From an uncultured Clostridia bacterium (GTDB lineage Bacteria; Bacillota; Clostridia; TANB77; CAG-508), in the NCBI GenBank assembly GCA_947627785.1, contig CANQXC010000002.1, forward strand, positions 1-28,913: DNA of 28,913 bases. Direction: 5' to 3'. The position numbers and the translations under genes are program-made. The notes beneath the pieces are model-generated. The model was not told the DNA's origin. It saw only the letters and a program-made list of their open reading frames with translations, and searched no databases. Positions 1-7,027 of the stretch are shown piece by piece; within the stretch, counting starts at the first letter, position 1; the number at the start of each line of letters is the position of its first letter.

Positions 1-840
1 GCAGATGTAGAGGTAGCATTTAAAGTAATAGAGAAAAATATAACTCAAGAAGACAGAATAATAGTAAATAAAGCACAAATAACAGAAGATAAAGCAGTAG
101 ATAAAAAGGGAAATGAAATAGATATATCAGATGAAGATTCAATACCAGATGAATGGAATGAAGGAGAAGATGACCAAGACGAAGAAAAAATCTATGTACA
201 AAAATTCGATTTGGCATTATTAAAATGGGTAACAAAAACAATAGTAACAGTAGATGGAACAACTACAACAACAGAAACAGGATTTACACCATATGATGAC
301 CCAGAGCCAATAGCAAAAGTAGTAATAGACAAGAAAAAATTAGATAAAACAACAGTAAAATTTGTGTTCAACATAATAGTAATGAATCAAGGAGAAATAG
401 AAGGATATGCAACAGAAATAACAGATTATATTCCAGAAGGATTAGAATTTGTAGCAGAAGATAACCCAATCTGGACACAAATAGATGAGAATAGAATAAC
501 AACAAGAGCATTAGAAGGAACATTATTAAAACCAGGAGAATCAGCAACAGTAGAAGTAACTTTCACATGGAAGAAAGATGCAGAAAACTTAGGATTAAAA
601 ACAAACATAGCAGAAATAAGTGAGGACTATAATGAAAAAGGTTCAGAAGATATAGATTCAGAACCAGACAATGTAAAACCAGAAGGATATGATAAACAGC
701 AAGAAGATGATGATGATAAAGCTCAAGTAATGTTAGAACTAAAAACAGGTGGAGCAGTAAAAACATATACATGGTTAATATTAACAACATTATTGATTAT
801 ATCAAGTGGTTTAGTATTAATTAAGAAATTCGTAATGTAA
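1..840 (+). CDS. Surface protein with DUF11-like repeats, 3' end only
   Basis: The frame is open from the first base of the window, so the gene begins upstream and only about 279 C-terminal residues are visible. An acidic stretch (Asp/Glu-rich around bases 120-190) precedes a beta-rich module. That module has the pattern of the conserved DUF11 (TIGR01451-type) repeat: a 'YIPEGLEF' turn, then 'LKPGESATVEVTFTW', then 'NIAEIS'. A second acidic linker leads to a single C-terminal membrane helix (about bases 766-825) ending in Lys-Lys-Phe-Val-Met. The layout is that of an exported protein held at the cell surface. There is no clean LPXTG box; the residues before the helix read ELKTGG, which could be an atypical sorting signal or simply a linker. 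A perfect hairpin terminator follows. The module type is fairly clear, but the ligand is unknown. A TTG at base 211 is internal and not a start. Confidence 0.75.
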   Translation, partial: ADVEVAFKVIEKNITQEDRIIVNKAQITEDKAVDKKGNEIDISDEDSIPDEWNEGEDDQDEEKIYVQKFDLALLKWVTKTIVTVDGTTTTTETGFTPYDDPEPIAKVVIDKKKLDKTTVKFVFNIIVMNQGEIEGYATEITDYIPEGLEFVAEDNPIWTQIDENRITTRALEGTLLKPGESATVEVTFTWKKDAENLGLKTNIAEISEDYNEKGSEDIDSEPDNVKPEGYDKQQEDDDDKAQVMLELKTGGAVKTYTWLILTTLLIISSGLVLIKKFVM

Positions 841-853
841 TATGAAACAAATT

Positions 854-881
854 AGGACTTTGACTAATGTGTCAAAGTCCT
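854..881 (+). terminator. Hairpin terminator after the surface-protein gene
   Basis: A perfect 11-bp stem (854-864 with 871-881, arm AGGACTTTGAC) encloses a 6-base loop and begins 13 bases after the stop codon. The following sequence has only scattered T residues, so termination may be imperfect. The position between two independent genes supports the call. Confidence 0.75.
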
Positions 882-908
882 AGTTGCATTAATATGTAAT
901 AAAAACTA

Positions 909-937
909 TTGTATTTTAGGAAATTTTGTTATATAAT
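909..937 (+). promoter_or_regulatory. Probable sigma-A promoter for pta
   Basis: TATAAT at 932-937 lies 17 bases after TTGTAT at 909-914. The -10 is perfect; the -35 matches only the TTG. Transcription would begin near 944, giving a short leader before the GGAGG at 953-957. Confidence 0.5.
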
Positions 938-963
938 ATAAAAATTAGAAATGGAGGAAAATT

Positions 964-1956
964 ATGAGTTTTATTGAAGAAATTAAAGAAAGAGCTAGAA
1001 AACAAATAAAAACAATAGTATTGCCAGAAGCAACAGATATAAGAACACTAAAAGCAGTAGATATAATTTGTAAAGAAGGATTTGCAAAAGTAGTATTAGT
1101 TGGAAATGAAGAAGAAATTAAAGAAATTGCAGAGAAAAATGGTTTAGATATATCAAAAGCACGTATTGTTAATCCAGCAATTTCTGAAAAATATGAAGAA
1201 TACGTAGAATATTTTTATGAATTAAGAAAAGCAAAAGGAATGACAATGGAACAAGCCAAGAAATTAATTTTGGATCCAGTATTTTTTGGAATGATGATGG
1301 TAAAAAAAGAAGAAGCAGATGGTTTAGTATCAGGAGCAGCACATTCAACAGCAGATACTTTAAGACCAGCCCTTCAAATATTAAAAACAAAACCAGGAAC
1401 AAAACTAGTATCAACATTTAATGTTATGGTAGTTCCAAACTGTGAATATGGAGAAAATGGAGTATTTATGTTCTCAGATTGTGCATTAAATCAAAATCCT
1501 AATAGCGAGGAATTATCAGAAATAGCATTATCAACTGCAGAGAGCTTTAGAAATATAATAGGAAAAGAACCAAGAATAGCAATGCTTTCTTATTCAACAT
1601 ATGGAAGTGCAAAAGCGGATGAAGTTGAAAAAGTACAACAAGCAACAAAACTTGCAAAAGAAAAAGCTCCAGAATTAATATTAGATGGAGAGATGCAATT
1701 AGATGCGGCATTAGTACCAAGTGTAGGCAGTAGCAAAGCACCAGGAAGTAATGTAGCAGGAAGAGCAAATACAATAATATTCCCAGACCTAAATGCTGGA
1801 AATATAGGATATAAGTTAGTAGAAAGATTAGCAAAAGCAGAAGCTTATGGACCAATGTGTCAGGGAATGGCAAAACCAGTAAATGATTTATCAAGAGGTT
1901 GCAAGGCAGAGGATATAGTCGGTGTTGTAGCAATCACTGCAGTTCAAGCCCAATAG
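964..1956 (+). CDS. pta: Phosphate acetyltransferase
   Basis: This cytoplasmic enzyme interconverts acetyl-CoA plus phosphate and acetyl phosphate plus CoA, the first step of the acetate-forming ATP route. The protein is 330 residues, the usual size of the short bacterial Pta class that lacks the N-terminal regulatory domain of E. coli Pta. Family landmarks are present: 'VSGAAHSTADTLRPALQ' near residue 122, 'MLSYSTYGSAKADEVEKV' near 207, and the C-terminal 'GSNVAGRANTIIFPDL' and 'CQGMAKPVNDLSRGC' blocks. GGAGG at 953-957 sits 6 bases before the ATG, so the start is secure. ackA, the partner enzyme, follows 127 bases downstream on the same strand. Acetyl phosphate made here may also act as a phosphodonor for response regulators. 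Confidence 0.97.
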   Translation: MSFIEEIKERARKQIKTIVLPEATDIRTLKAVDIICKEGFAKVVLVGNEEEIKEIAEKNGLDISKARIVNPAISEKYEEYVEYFYELRKAKGMTMEQAKKLILDPVFFGMMMVKKEEADGLVSGAAHSTADTLRPALQILKTKPGTKLVSTFNVMVVPNCEYGENGVFMFSDCALNQNPNSEELSEIALSTAESFRNIIGKEPRIAMLSYSTYGSAKADEVEKVQQATKLAKEKAPELILDGEMQLDAALVPSVGSSKAPGSNVAGRANTIIFPDLNAGNIGYKLVERLAKAEAYGPMCQGMAKPVNDLSRGCKAEDIVGVVAITAVQAQ

Positions 1957-1959
1957 AAA

Positions 1960-2019
1960 TTAAGTTGAATAAATTTGTAATTTAATGTTCAAACTTAAGT
2001 ATATACCAATTAATTGGTA
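1960..2019 (+). promoter_or_regulatory. Two inverted repeats between pta and ackA
   Basis: An imperfect stem pairs TTAAGTTGAA (1960-1969) with TTCAAACTTAA (1988-1998), with one bulged A. Next is a perfect 16-bp palindrome without a loop, TACCAATTAATTGGTA (2004-2019). Neither is followed by a run of T, so a simple terminator is unlikely. The palindrome has the form of a dimeric repressor operator; the first repeat could be an RNA processing or attenuation hairpin. The role is inferred from shape only. Confidence 0.4.
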
Positions 2020-2083
2020 AAAAAGTTATTCAATTAAAAATTACATAAAATAGTAAAAAGAAGAATAAGGAGAGAAAAATTAA

Positions 2084-3286
2084 ATGAAAATATTAGTTAT
2101 AAATTGTGGAAGTTCATCATTAAAATATCAATTAATAGATATGAAAAATGATAATGTATTAGCATCAGGAAGATGTGATAGAATAGGGGTTGAATCAATA
2201 GATAAACCTTTTATAGAATACAAAAAAGATGGTAAGAAAACTAGAGATGAGGTTGAATTGCCAAATCATACGGTAGCTTTTGAATTAGTTATGAAATATT
2301 TATTAGATCCTGAAAAAGGTGTAATAAAAGATGTAAGCGAGATTGATGCAATAGGACACAGAATAGTACATGGAGGTCCAAACTTTACAAAAACAACAGT
2401 AATAACAGATGAGGTAATGAAGGAATATAACACCTCAATAGAATATGCTCCATTACACAATCCAGCACATTTACAAGGAATAAATGCATGCACAAAGATA
2501 ATGCCAAATACACCACAAGTATTAGTATTTGATACTGCATTCCATACAACAATACCAGAGTATGCAGCACTTTACGCAATTCCATACGAATACTATGAAA
2601 AGTATGCAATAAAAAGATATGGAGCACATGGAAGCTCACATAAATTTATTGCAGAAGAGGCAGCAAAGCAATTAGGAAAGAAAAAAGAGGAAATAAACAT
2701 CATATCTTGCCACTTAGGTAATGGCTCAAGTATAGCAGCAATAAAAGGTGGAGTATCTATAGACACATCAATGGGATTAACACCATTGGAAGGTTTAATT
2801 ATGGGAACAAGATCAGGGGACCTAGACCCAGCAATTTTAGAATTTATAATGAGAAAAGAAAACTTATCAATTAGCGAAATGACATCAATTCTAAATAAGA
2901 AATCAGGATTACTTGGAATATCACAAATAACAGGAGATGTGAGAGATTTAAAAGTGTTAGCAGCAGAAGGAAACAAACGTGCAGAACTTGCACTAGATAT
3001 GTTTGCATATAGAGTAAAGAAATATATAGGAGCATATATGGCAGCATTAGGACATGTAGATGCAATAATATTTGAAGGTGGAATAGGAGAACACAATCCA
3101 GATGTTGTAAACAAATGCGTAGAAGGCTTAGAGCCATTAGGAATAGTATTTGATTCATCACATAACGATGATGAGCAATATTCAGGAGTTATTAGTAAAC
3201 CAGAATCAAAAATAAAAATGATAGTAATACCAACAAACGAAGAACTAGAAATAGCTAAGGAAACAATGGAAGCAATTACAAAATAG
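2084..3286 (+). CDS. ackA: Acetate kinase
   Basis: Converts acetyl phosphate and ADP to acetate and ATP, completing the pathway begun by pta. At 400 residues it has the standard family length. The ASKHA-fold landmarks are all visible: N-terminal 'NCGSSSLKYQ' (from residue 7), 'GHRIVHGG', 'VFDTAFH' with the catalytic Asp, 'YGAHGSSHK', the phosphate-binding 'CHLGNGSSI', 'GTRSGDLDP' with the catalytic Arg, and C-terminal 'EGGIGEHN'. AAGGAG at 2067-2072 precedes the ATG by about 11 bases. Together with pta it forms a complete acetate fermentation module. A very strong hairpin closes the unit 17 bases after the stop. Whether ackA has its own promoter in the 127-base gap is unclear; I see a TAAAAT (2046-2051) but no convincing -35. 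Confidence 0.98.
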   Translation: MKILVINCGSSSLKYQLIDMKNDNVLASGRCDRIGVESIDKPFIEYKKDGKKTRDEVELPNHTVAFELVMKYLLDPEKGVIKDVSEIDAIGHRIVHGGPNFTKTTVITDEVMKEYNTSIEYAPLHNPAHLQGINACTKIMPNTPQVLVFDTAFHTTIPEYAALYAIPYEYYEKYAIKRYGAHGSSHKFIAEEAAKQLGKKKEEINIISCHLGNGSSIAAIKGGVSIDTSMGLTPLEGLIMGTRSGDLDPAILEFIMRKENLSISEMTSILNKKSGLLGISQITGDVRDLKVLAAEGNKRAELALDMFAYRVKKYIGAYMAALGHVDAIIFEGGIGEHNPDVVNKCVEGLEPLGIVFDSSHNDDEQYSGVISKPESKIKMIVIPTNEELEIAKETMEAITK

Positions 3287-3303
3287 TTTCCAAAAAAATT
3301 CAG

Positions 3304-3360
3304 AGCCTAAGCATTATATAAATAGATTATATAATGCTTAGGCTAAATTGTAATTTTTAT
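3304..3360 (+). terminator. Strong terminator after ackA
   Basis: A perfect 17-bp stem (3304-3320 with 3328-3344, arm AGCCTAAGCATTATATA) with a 7-base loop is followed by an A/T-rich tail containing TTTTTAT (3353-3360). It marks the end of the pta-ackA unit. Confidence 0.85.
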
Positions 3361-3497
3361 TGTGGCCAACAAGAATGTGTAAGCACCTACCCACAATCTT
3401 TTAACTAAGGTTAGTGTGGTATGCTTTCTTAATTAAATAATAATATAAAAATTAATTTCAGTTATGCTTTTTAGCTAAGAAAGGAATGAAAAAATAG
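3345..3497 (+). promoter_or_regulatory. Structured leader upstream of thiN, class unknown
   Basis: This stretch contains two competing pairings. ATTGTGG (3359-3365) can pair with CCACAAT (3391-3397). Alternatively the same CCACA segment (3389-3395) pairs with TGTGGT (3415-3420), extended outside by AAGCA/TGCTT (3381-3385 with 3422-3426) and capped by TAAC-TAAG-GTTA (3402-3413). Mutually exclusive stems are typical of riboswitches and attenuators. TATGCTTT occurs twice (from 3420 and from 3463). I do not recognise a known class; in particular the TPP (THI-box) core is absent although thiN follows. A weak promoter-like pair TTGTAA/AAGAAT (3348-3353, 3371-3376) overlaps the first stem. The fold comes from manual pairing only. 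Confidence 0.35.
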
Positions 3498-4139
3498 ATG
3501 CAAACTTTAGTTATAACAGGAGGGAAAATTAACAAAAAATTTCTAAAAAATCATTTAAAAACAAATAAATATGATATAATAATAGCGGTAGACAAAGGGT
3601 TGGAAAGTATAGATGCATTAGGAATAAAGCCAAATTATATTGTAGGAGATTTCGATTCGGTAAACTTAAATTCTTTAAACAAATATATAAATTCAGAAAT
3701 TGAAATAAAAAGACTAATACCAGAAAAAGATTTTACAGATACAGAATCAGCATTGGAACTAGCACAAAAAATAGGTAGTAAAAAGATAACAATAATAGGT
3801 GGAATTGGAACAAGAATTGACCATACGATAGCAAATATACATATATTAAAAAGTGCATTAGAAAATAACATAGATGTAAAAATAATAAATGAGAATAATG
3901 AGATAAAATTAATAGAAAGAAAAACAGAGATAATAAGAGATAATAATTATAAATATATATCTTTAATACCATTAACAACTGAGGTTATAGGATTAACATT
4001 AAAGGGCTTCAAATATGGATTAGATAATTATACATTAAAAATAGGGACTAGCTTAGGTGTAAGTAATGAGCAAATTTTAGATACCGCAACAATAGAATTT
4101 AAAAGTGGAATATTAATTTTAATAAAATCAAGGGATTAA
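3498..4139 (+). CDS. thiN: Thiamine pyrophosphokinase
   Basis: Transfers pyrophosphate from ATP to thiamine to make thiamine diphosphate in the cytosol, allowing use of imported or salvaged thiamine. The 213 residues match the family length. Key motifs: 'VGDFDSV' (residues 49-55) with the metal-binding aspartates, 'DFTDTE' (78-83), and 'GTRIDHT' (104-110) whose Arg and Asp-His are family hallmarks. The C-terminal half is the usual beta-rich thiamine-binding domain, including 'SLGVSNE'. AAGGA at 3481-3485 lies 12 bases before the ATG, somewhat far. In Bacillus relatives thiN follows rsgA and rpe; here it stands apart between ackA and rnc. No other thiamine gene is nearby, which suggests salvage rather than synthesis at this locus. 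Confidence 0.92.
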   Translation: MQTLVITGGKINKKFLKNHLKTNKYDIIIAVDKGLESIDALGIKPNYIVGDFDSVNLNSLNKYINSEIEIKRLIPEKDFTDTESALELAQKIGSKKITIIGGIGTRIDHTIANIHILKSALENNIDVKIINENNEIKLIERKTEIIRDNNYKYISLIPLTTEVIGLTLKGFKYGLDNYTLKIGTSLGVSNEQILDTATIEFKSGILILIKSRD

Positions 4140-4152
4140 GAGACTATATCAA

Positions 4153-4181
4153 TTTACAGTCTAATTAATATTTAATATAAT
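4153..4181 (+). promoter_or_regulatory. Sigma-A promoter for rnc and the genes after it
   Basis: TTTACA (4153-4158) and TATAAT (4176-4181) are separated by exactly 17 bases, close to consensus. The start point would be near 4188, about 18 bases upstream of the rnc ATG. It probably drives at least rnc, the radical SAM gene, the Sua5 homologue and recD2, which are tightly spaced. Confidence 0.7.
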
Positions 4182-4205
4182 AGATATGTAGAAAGTAGTG
4201 ATAGA

Positions 4206-4895
4206 ATGAAACTAGGAGATTTTGAAAAGAAAATAAATTATGAATTTAAAAATATCAATTTATTGAAAACTGCATTTACACATACATCTTATGCAAATGA
4301 AAATAAAATTGAAAGCAATGAAAAACTAGAATTTTTAGGAGATGCTATATTAGAATTTACAGTTAGTAACTATTTATATAATAATTATAAAAATCTAAAA
4401 GAAGGAGAAATGACAAAGGTAAGAGCAACAGTAGTATGTGAAGAAAGCTTACATAAGATAGCATTAAAGTATAAGTTTAATGAATTATTATACTTAGGGA
4501 AAAGTGAAAAATTAAGCGGTGGAAATAAAAAAACTGCGATACTTGCAGATAGTGTAGAAGCAGTAATCGCAGCAATATTCATAGATGCAGGAATTAATGA
4601 AGCACAAAAATTCATTATAGAAAATTTGAAAGTGGCAATAGAACAAGCAAGTCAAAATGTAGGACAAAAAGATTATAAAACAGTATTGCAAGAAGAGCTA
4701 CAGAAACACGGAAGTGTAAAAATAGAATATGTAATAATAGATGAAGAAGGTCCAGATCATGATAAAACCTTTGTAGCAGAAGTAAAATGTAATGGAAAGT
4801 CTTTAGCGGTAGGAAGAGGAAATGCAAAAAAACAAGCAGAAATGGAGGCAGCACGAAACGCTCTTAAAGAATATAAAAAAGAAAAGGAGAATTAA
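4206..4895 (+). CDS. rnc: Ribonuclease III
   Basis: Double-strand-specific endoribonuclease that processes rRNA precursors and structured mRNAs. The 229 residues contain the N-terminal RNase III domain with the signature 'NEKLEFLGDAILE' (38-50). Catalytic Glu42 and Asp46 lie there; the second acidic pair, Asp115 and Glu118, is in 'ADSVEAVIAAIF'. The C-terminal double-stranded-RNA-binding domain (about 155-226) includes 'DYKTVLQEELQKHG' and the final 'AKKQAEMEAARNAL' helix. The ribosome binding site is weak (only AGTAGTG-like sequence upstream), but the ATG fits the known family N-terminus. In many Firmicutes rnc is next to smc and ftsY; here an Elp3-like radical SAM gene begins 3 bases after the stop, so the two are almost certainly co-transcribed. 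Confidence 0.97.
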   Translation: MKLGDFEKKINYEFKNINLLKTAFTHTSYANENKIESNEKLEFLGDAILEFTVSNYLYNNYKNLKEGEMTKVRATVVCEESLHKIALKYKFNELLYLGKSEKLSGGNKKTAILADSVEAVIAAIFIDAGINEAQKFIIENLKVAIEQASQNVGQKDYKTVLQEELQKHGSVKIEYVIIDEEGPDHDKTFVAEVKCNGKSLAVGRGNAKKQAEMEAARNALKEYKKEKEN

Positions 4896-4898
4896 AAG

Positions 4899-5957
4899 AT
4901 GTCTAAGCAATATGTTATACCAATATTCGTACCACACTTAGGATGCCCAAATGACTGCATATTTTGTAATCAAAAAAGTATAAGCGGTCAGATGAAACAG
5001 ATAACAGAAGAAGATGTAGAAAGCACTGTTCAAGAATTTCTAAAGAGTTTTAAAGAAGAAAATTTATATACAGAAATTGCATTTTTTGGTGGCAGTTTTA
5101 CTGGTATTGACATGGAATTGCAAGAAAAATTACTAAAAGTAGCATATAAATATGTGCAAAATAAACAGGTTGACGGGATAAGAATTTCCACAAGACCAGA
5201 CTATATAGACAGAGAAAAATTAAAATTACTAAAAAAATATGGTGTAAAAACTATTGAATTAGGAGTACAATCTACCAATGATTACATATTAAAAAGAGCA
5301 AAAAGAGGCCATACTTTCGAAGATGTAAAAAAAGCTTCTAAATTGATAAGAAGATATGGTTTTACATTAGGACACCAGATGATGATAGGCCTTCCAGAAA
5401 GCACATGGCTAGACGAATTAAATACAGCGAAAGACTTAGCCAAATTGAAACCAAAAATGGTAAGACTATATCCTGTATTAGTTATTAAGAAAACGGAATT
5501 AGAAAGCGAATTTGCAAAAGGAGAATACCATCCAATAACATTAGACCAAGCAGTAGAAAGATGTAAAGAATTATATTATTTCTTTGATAGAAAAAGAATA
5601 ACAGTTATAAGAATGGGATTGCAAAATACAGATATAATATCAAATCCAGAAAACATAAATAGTGAAGTAGTTGCAGGACCATACCATGAGGCATTTGGAC
5701 AACTTGTAGAAGACAGTATATGGTATGATAGAATCCTTTCTGCAATTAAGAAAGTAAATACAAAAGTTGCGGAATTAGAAATAGAAGTAAATCCAGAAAA
5801 CATAAATAATATAATAGGACACAAAAAAGAGAATATACAAAAGCTAAAAGATTTATATGATGTAGATGTAAAAGTTAAACAAAACTTTAATATAAAACCA
5901 GGCAAATTCGAGACAAAAATCACAAAAACTTATAAAGATTTTTTAGATGACGAGTAG
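4899..5957 (+). CDS. Elp3-like radical SAM protein
   Basis: A 352-residue radical S-adenosylmethionine enzyme of the Elp3/YhcC-related group (COG1243-like). The iron-sulfur ligands are Cys16, Cys20 and Cys23 in 'GCPNDCIFCNQ' (CX3CX2C). Next come 'AFFGGSFTGI' (the SAM-contacting glycine motif), 'RISTRPDYID', 'IELGVQSTNDYILKRAKRGH' and 'MIGLPEST', typical of this branch. True Elp3 carries a C-terminal acetyltransferase domain for wobble-uridine tRNA modification; that domain is absent. The last 60 residues instead contain 'NIIGHKKENIQKLKDLY' (about 303-319), which resembles an RNA-binding KH turn. AAGGAG (4884-4889) gives a well-placed start. The neighbours rnc and the Sua5 homologue suggest a role in RNA modification, but the reaction is unknown. 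Confidence 0.85.
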   Translation: MSKQYVIPIFVPHLGCPNDCIFCNQKSISGQMKQITEEDVESTVQEFLKSFKEENLYTEIAFFGGSFTGIDMELQEKLLKVAYKYVQNKQVDGIRISTRPDYIDREKLKLLKKYGVKTIELGVQSTNDYILKRAKRGHTFEDVKKASKLIRRYGFTLGHQMMIGLPESTWLDELNTAKDLAKLKPKMVRLYPVLVIKKTELESEFAKGEYHPITLDQAVERCKELYYFFDRKRITVIRMGLQNTDIISNPENINSEVVAGPYHEAFGQLVEDSIWYDRILSAIKKVNTKVAELEIEVNPENINNIIGHKKENIQKLKDLYDVDVKVKQNFNIKPGKFETKITKTYKDFLDDE

Positions 5958-5977
5958 AAAGATAAGGAATGAAAAAA

Positions 5978-7009
5978 ATGAAATCAAAATACATAGATTT
6001 TAAACAAAATAAAACTTATGAAGAATTGAAAGCTCCAGCAGAAGCCATAAAAGAAGGAAAATTAGTTCTATTTCCAACTGAAACTGTATATGGAATAGGA
6101 GCAGATGCATTAAATGAAACAGCAGTAAAGAAAATATATGTTGCCAAAGGTAGAGCTAGTGATAATCCACTAATAGCACATATATCAAATATAGAAATGT
6201 TAGAAAAACTAGTAGAAAATGTTGGTAAAATAGAAAAAAAATTGATAGAAAAGTTTTGGCCAGGACCACTAACAATTGTATTTAAAAAGAAAAAAATAGT
6301 TCCAGACATTATAACAGGAGGGCTAGACACGGTGGCAATAAGAATGCCAAGCAATATCATTGCAAGAAAACTAATACAATATTCAAATTGCCCGATAGCA
6401 GCACCAAGTGCGAATATATCAGGAAAGCCAAGTGGAACTTTAGTTGAGGATATAATAGAAGAATTAGATGGTAAAGTAGAATATATAATAGATAGTGGAA
6501 AAGTAGAAATAGGCGTAGAATCAACAGTAGTAAGAGTAGTAGATAATGTAGTACACATATTAAGACCAGGAAAGATAACAAAAGAAGATATAGAAAAGAT
6601 GGGAATAAAAGTGTATATTGAAAAACAAATACTTGGAGAATATAAAGAAGGAGAGAAGGTAATGTCTCCAGGTATAAAATACAAACATTATGCACCAAAC
6701 ACAAAATGCATTTTAGTATATAGCAAAGATAATGAAAAAATGGTTGAAGAAATAAAAAGATTATCAAAAGGAAGAAATGTAGTATTACTAAGTAAAAATC
6801 AAAATATAGAAAAATATAATATTCAAAATAAATTAAATATGGGAGAAACATTAGAAGAAATAAGCCAAAATATATTTACATTATTAAGAAAAGCAGATAA
6901 ATATAATGCAGATATAATTATAATAGAAGGAGTAGAAAAGGAAGGATTAGGCTTAGCAATAATGAACAGATTAATACGTGCTTGTGCACATGAATTTATA
7001 GAAATCTAA
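5978..7009 (+). CDS. Threonylcarbamoyl-AMP synthase (Sua5 type)
   Basis: Makes L-threonylcarbamoyl-AMP from threonine, bicarbonate and ATP, the first step of t6A formation at position 37 of ANN-decoding tRNAs. The YrdC domain (about 15-200) shows 'FPTETVYGIGADAL', 'KGRASDNPLIAHI', 'FWPGPLTIVFKK' and 'APSANISGKPSG'. A linker containing 'MSPGIKYKHYAP' leads to the C-terminal Sua5 domain (about 235-340), so this is the long two-domain form (Bacillus YwlC) rather than short TsaC. A longer frame begins at an ATG at 5969, but AAGGA (5964-5968) touches that codon directly. The ATG at 5978, 9 bases from AAGGA, is the better start and gives 343 residues. It lies 20 bases after the radical SAM gene and 18 before recD2, consistent with one operon. 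Confidence 0.94.
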   Translation: MKSKYIDFKQNKTYEELKAPAEAIKEGKLVLFPTETVYGIGADALNETAVKKIYVAKGRASDNPLIAHISNIEMLEKLVENVGKIEKKLIEKFWPGPLTIVFKKKKIVPDIITGGLDTVAIRMPSNIIARKLIQYSNCPIAAPSANISGKPSGTLVEDIIEELDGKVEYIIDSGKVEIGVESTVVRVVDNVVHILRPGKITKEDIEKMGIKVYIEKQILGEYKEGEKVMSPGIKYKHYAPNTKCILVYSKDNEKMVEEIKRLSKGRNVVLLSKNQNIEKYNIQNKLNMGETLEEISQNIFTLLRKADKYNADIIIIEGVEKEGLGLAIMNRLIRACAHEFIEI

Positions 7010-7027
7010 GCAAAAAGGAGAACAAAA

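Noticed and set aside
1169..1417. Long open frames antisense to pta, ackA, recD2, recG and others
   Set aside because: They are rich in Leu, Ile, Phe and Ser as expected from reading AT-rich coding sequence backwards, lack ribosome binding sites and overlap secure genes.
3381..3413. PreQ1-like or TPP riboswitch before thiN
   Set aside because: ACCC...AACTAAGG superficially recalls preQ1-I, but the A-rich segment and short first loop are missing, and the TPP core motifs are absent.
4140..4163. Small AGACT/AGTCT hairpin after thiN as a terminator
   Set aside because: It has a five-base-pair stem, a 14-base loop and no T-run; too weak, and the 3' arm overlaps the rnc promoter region.
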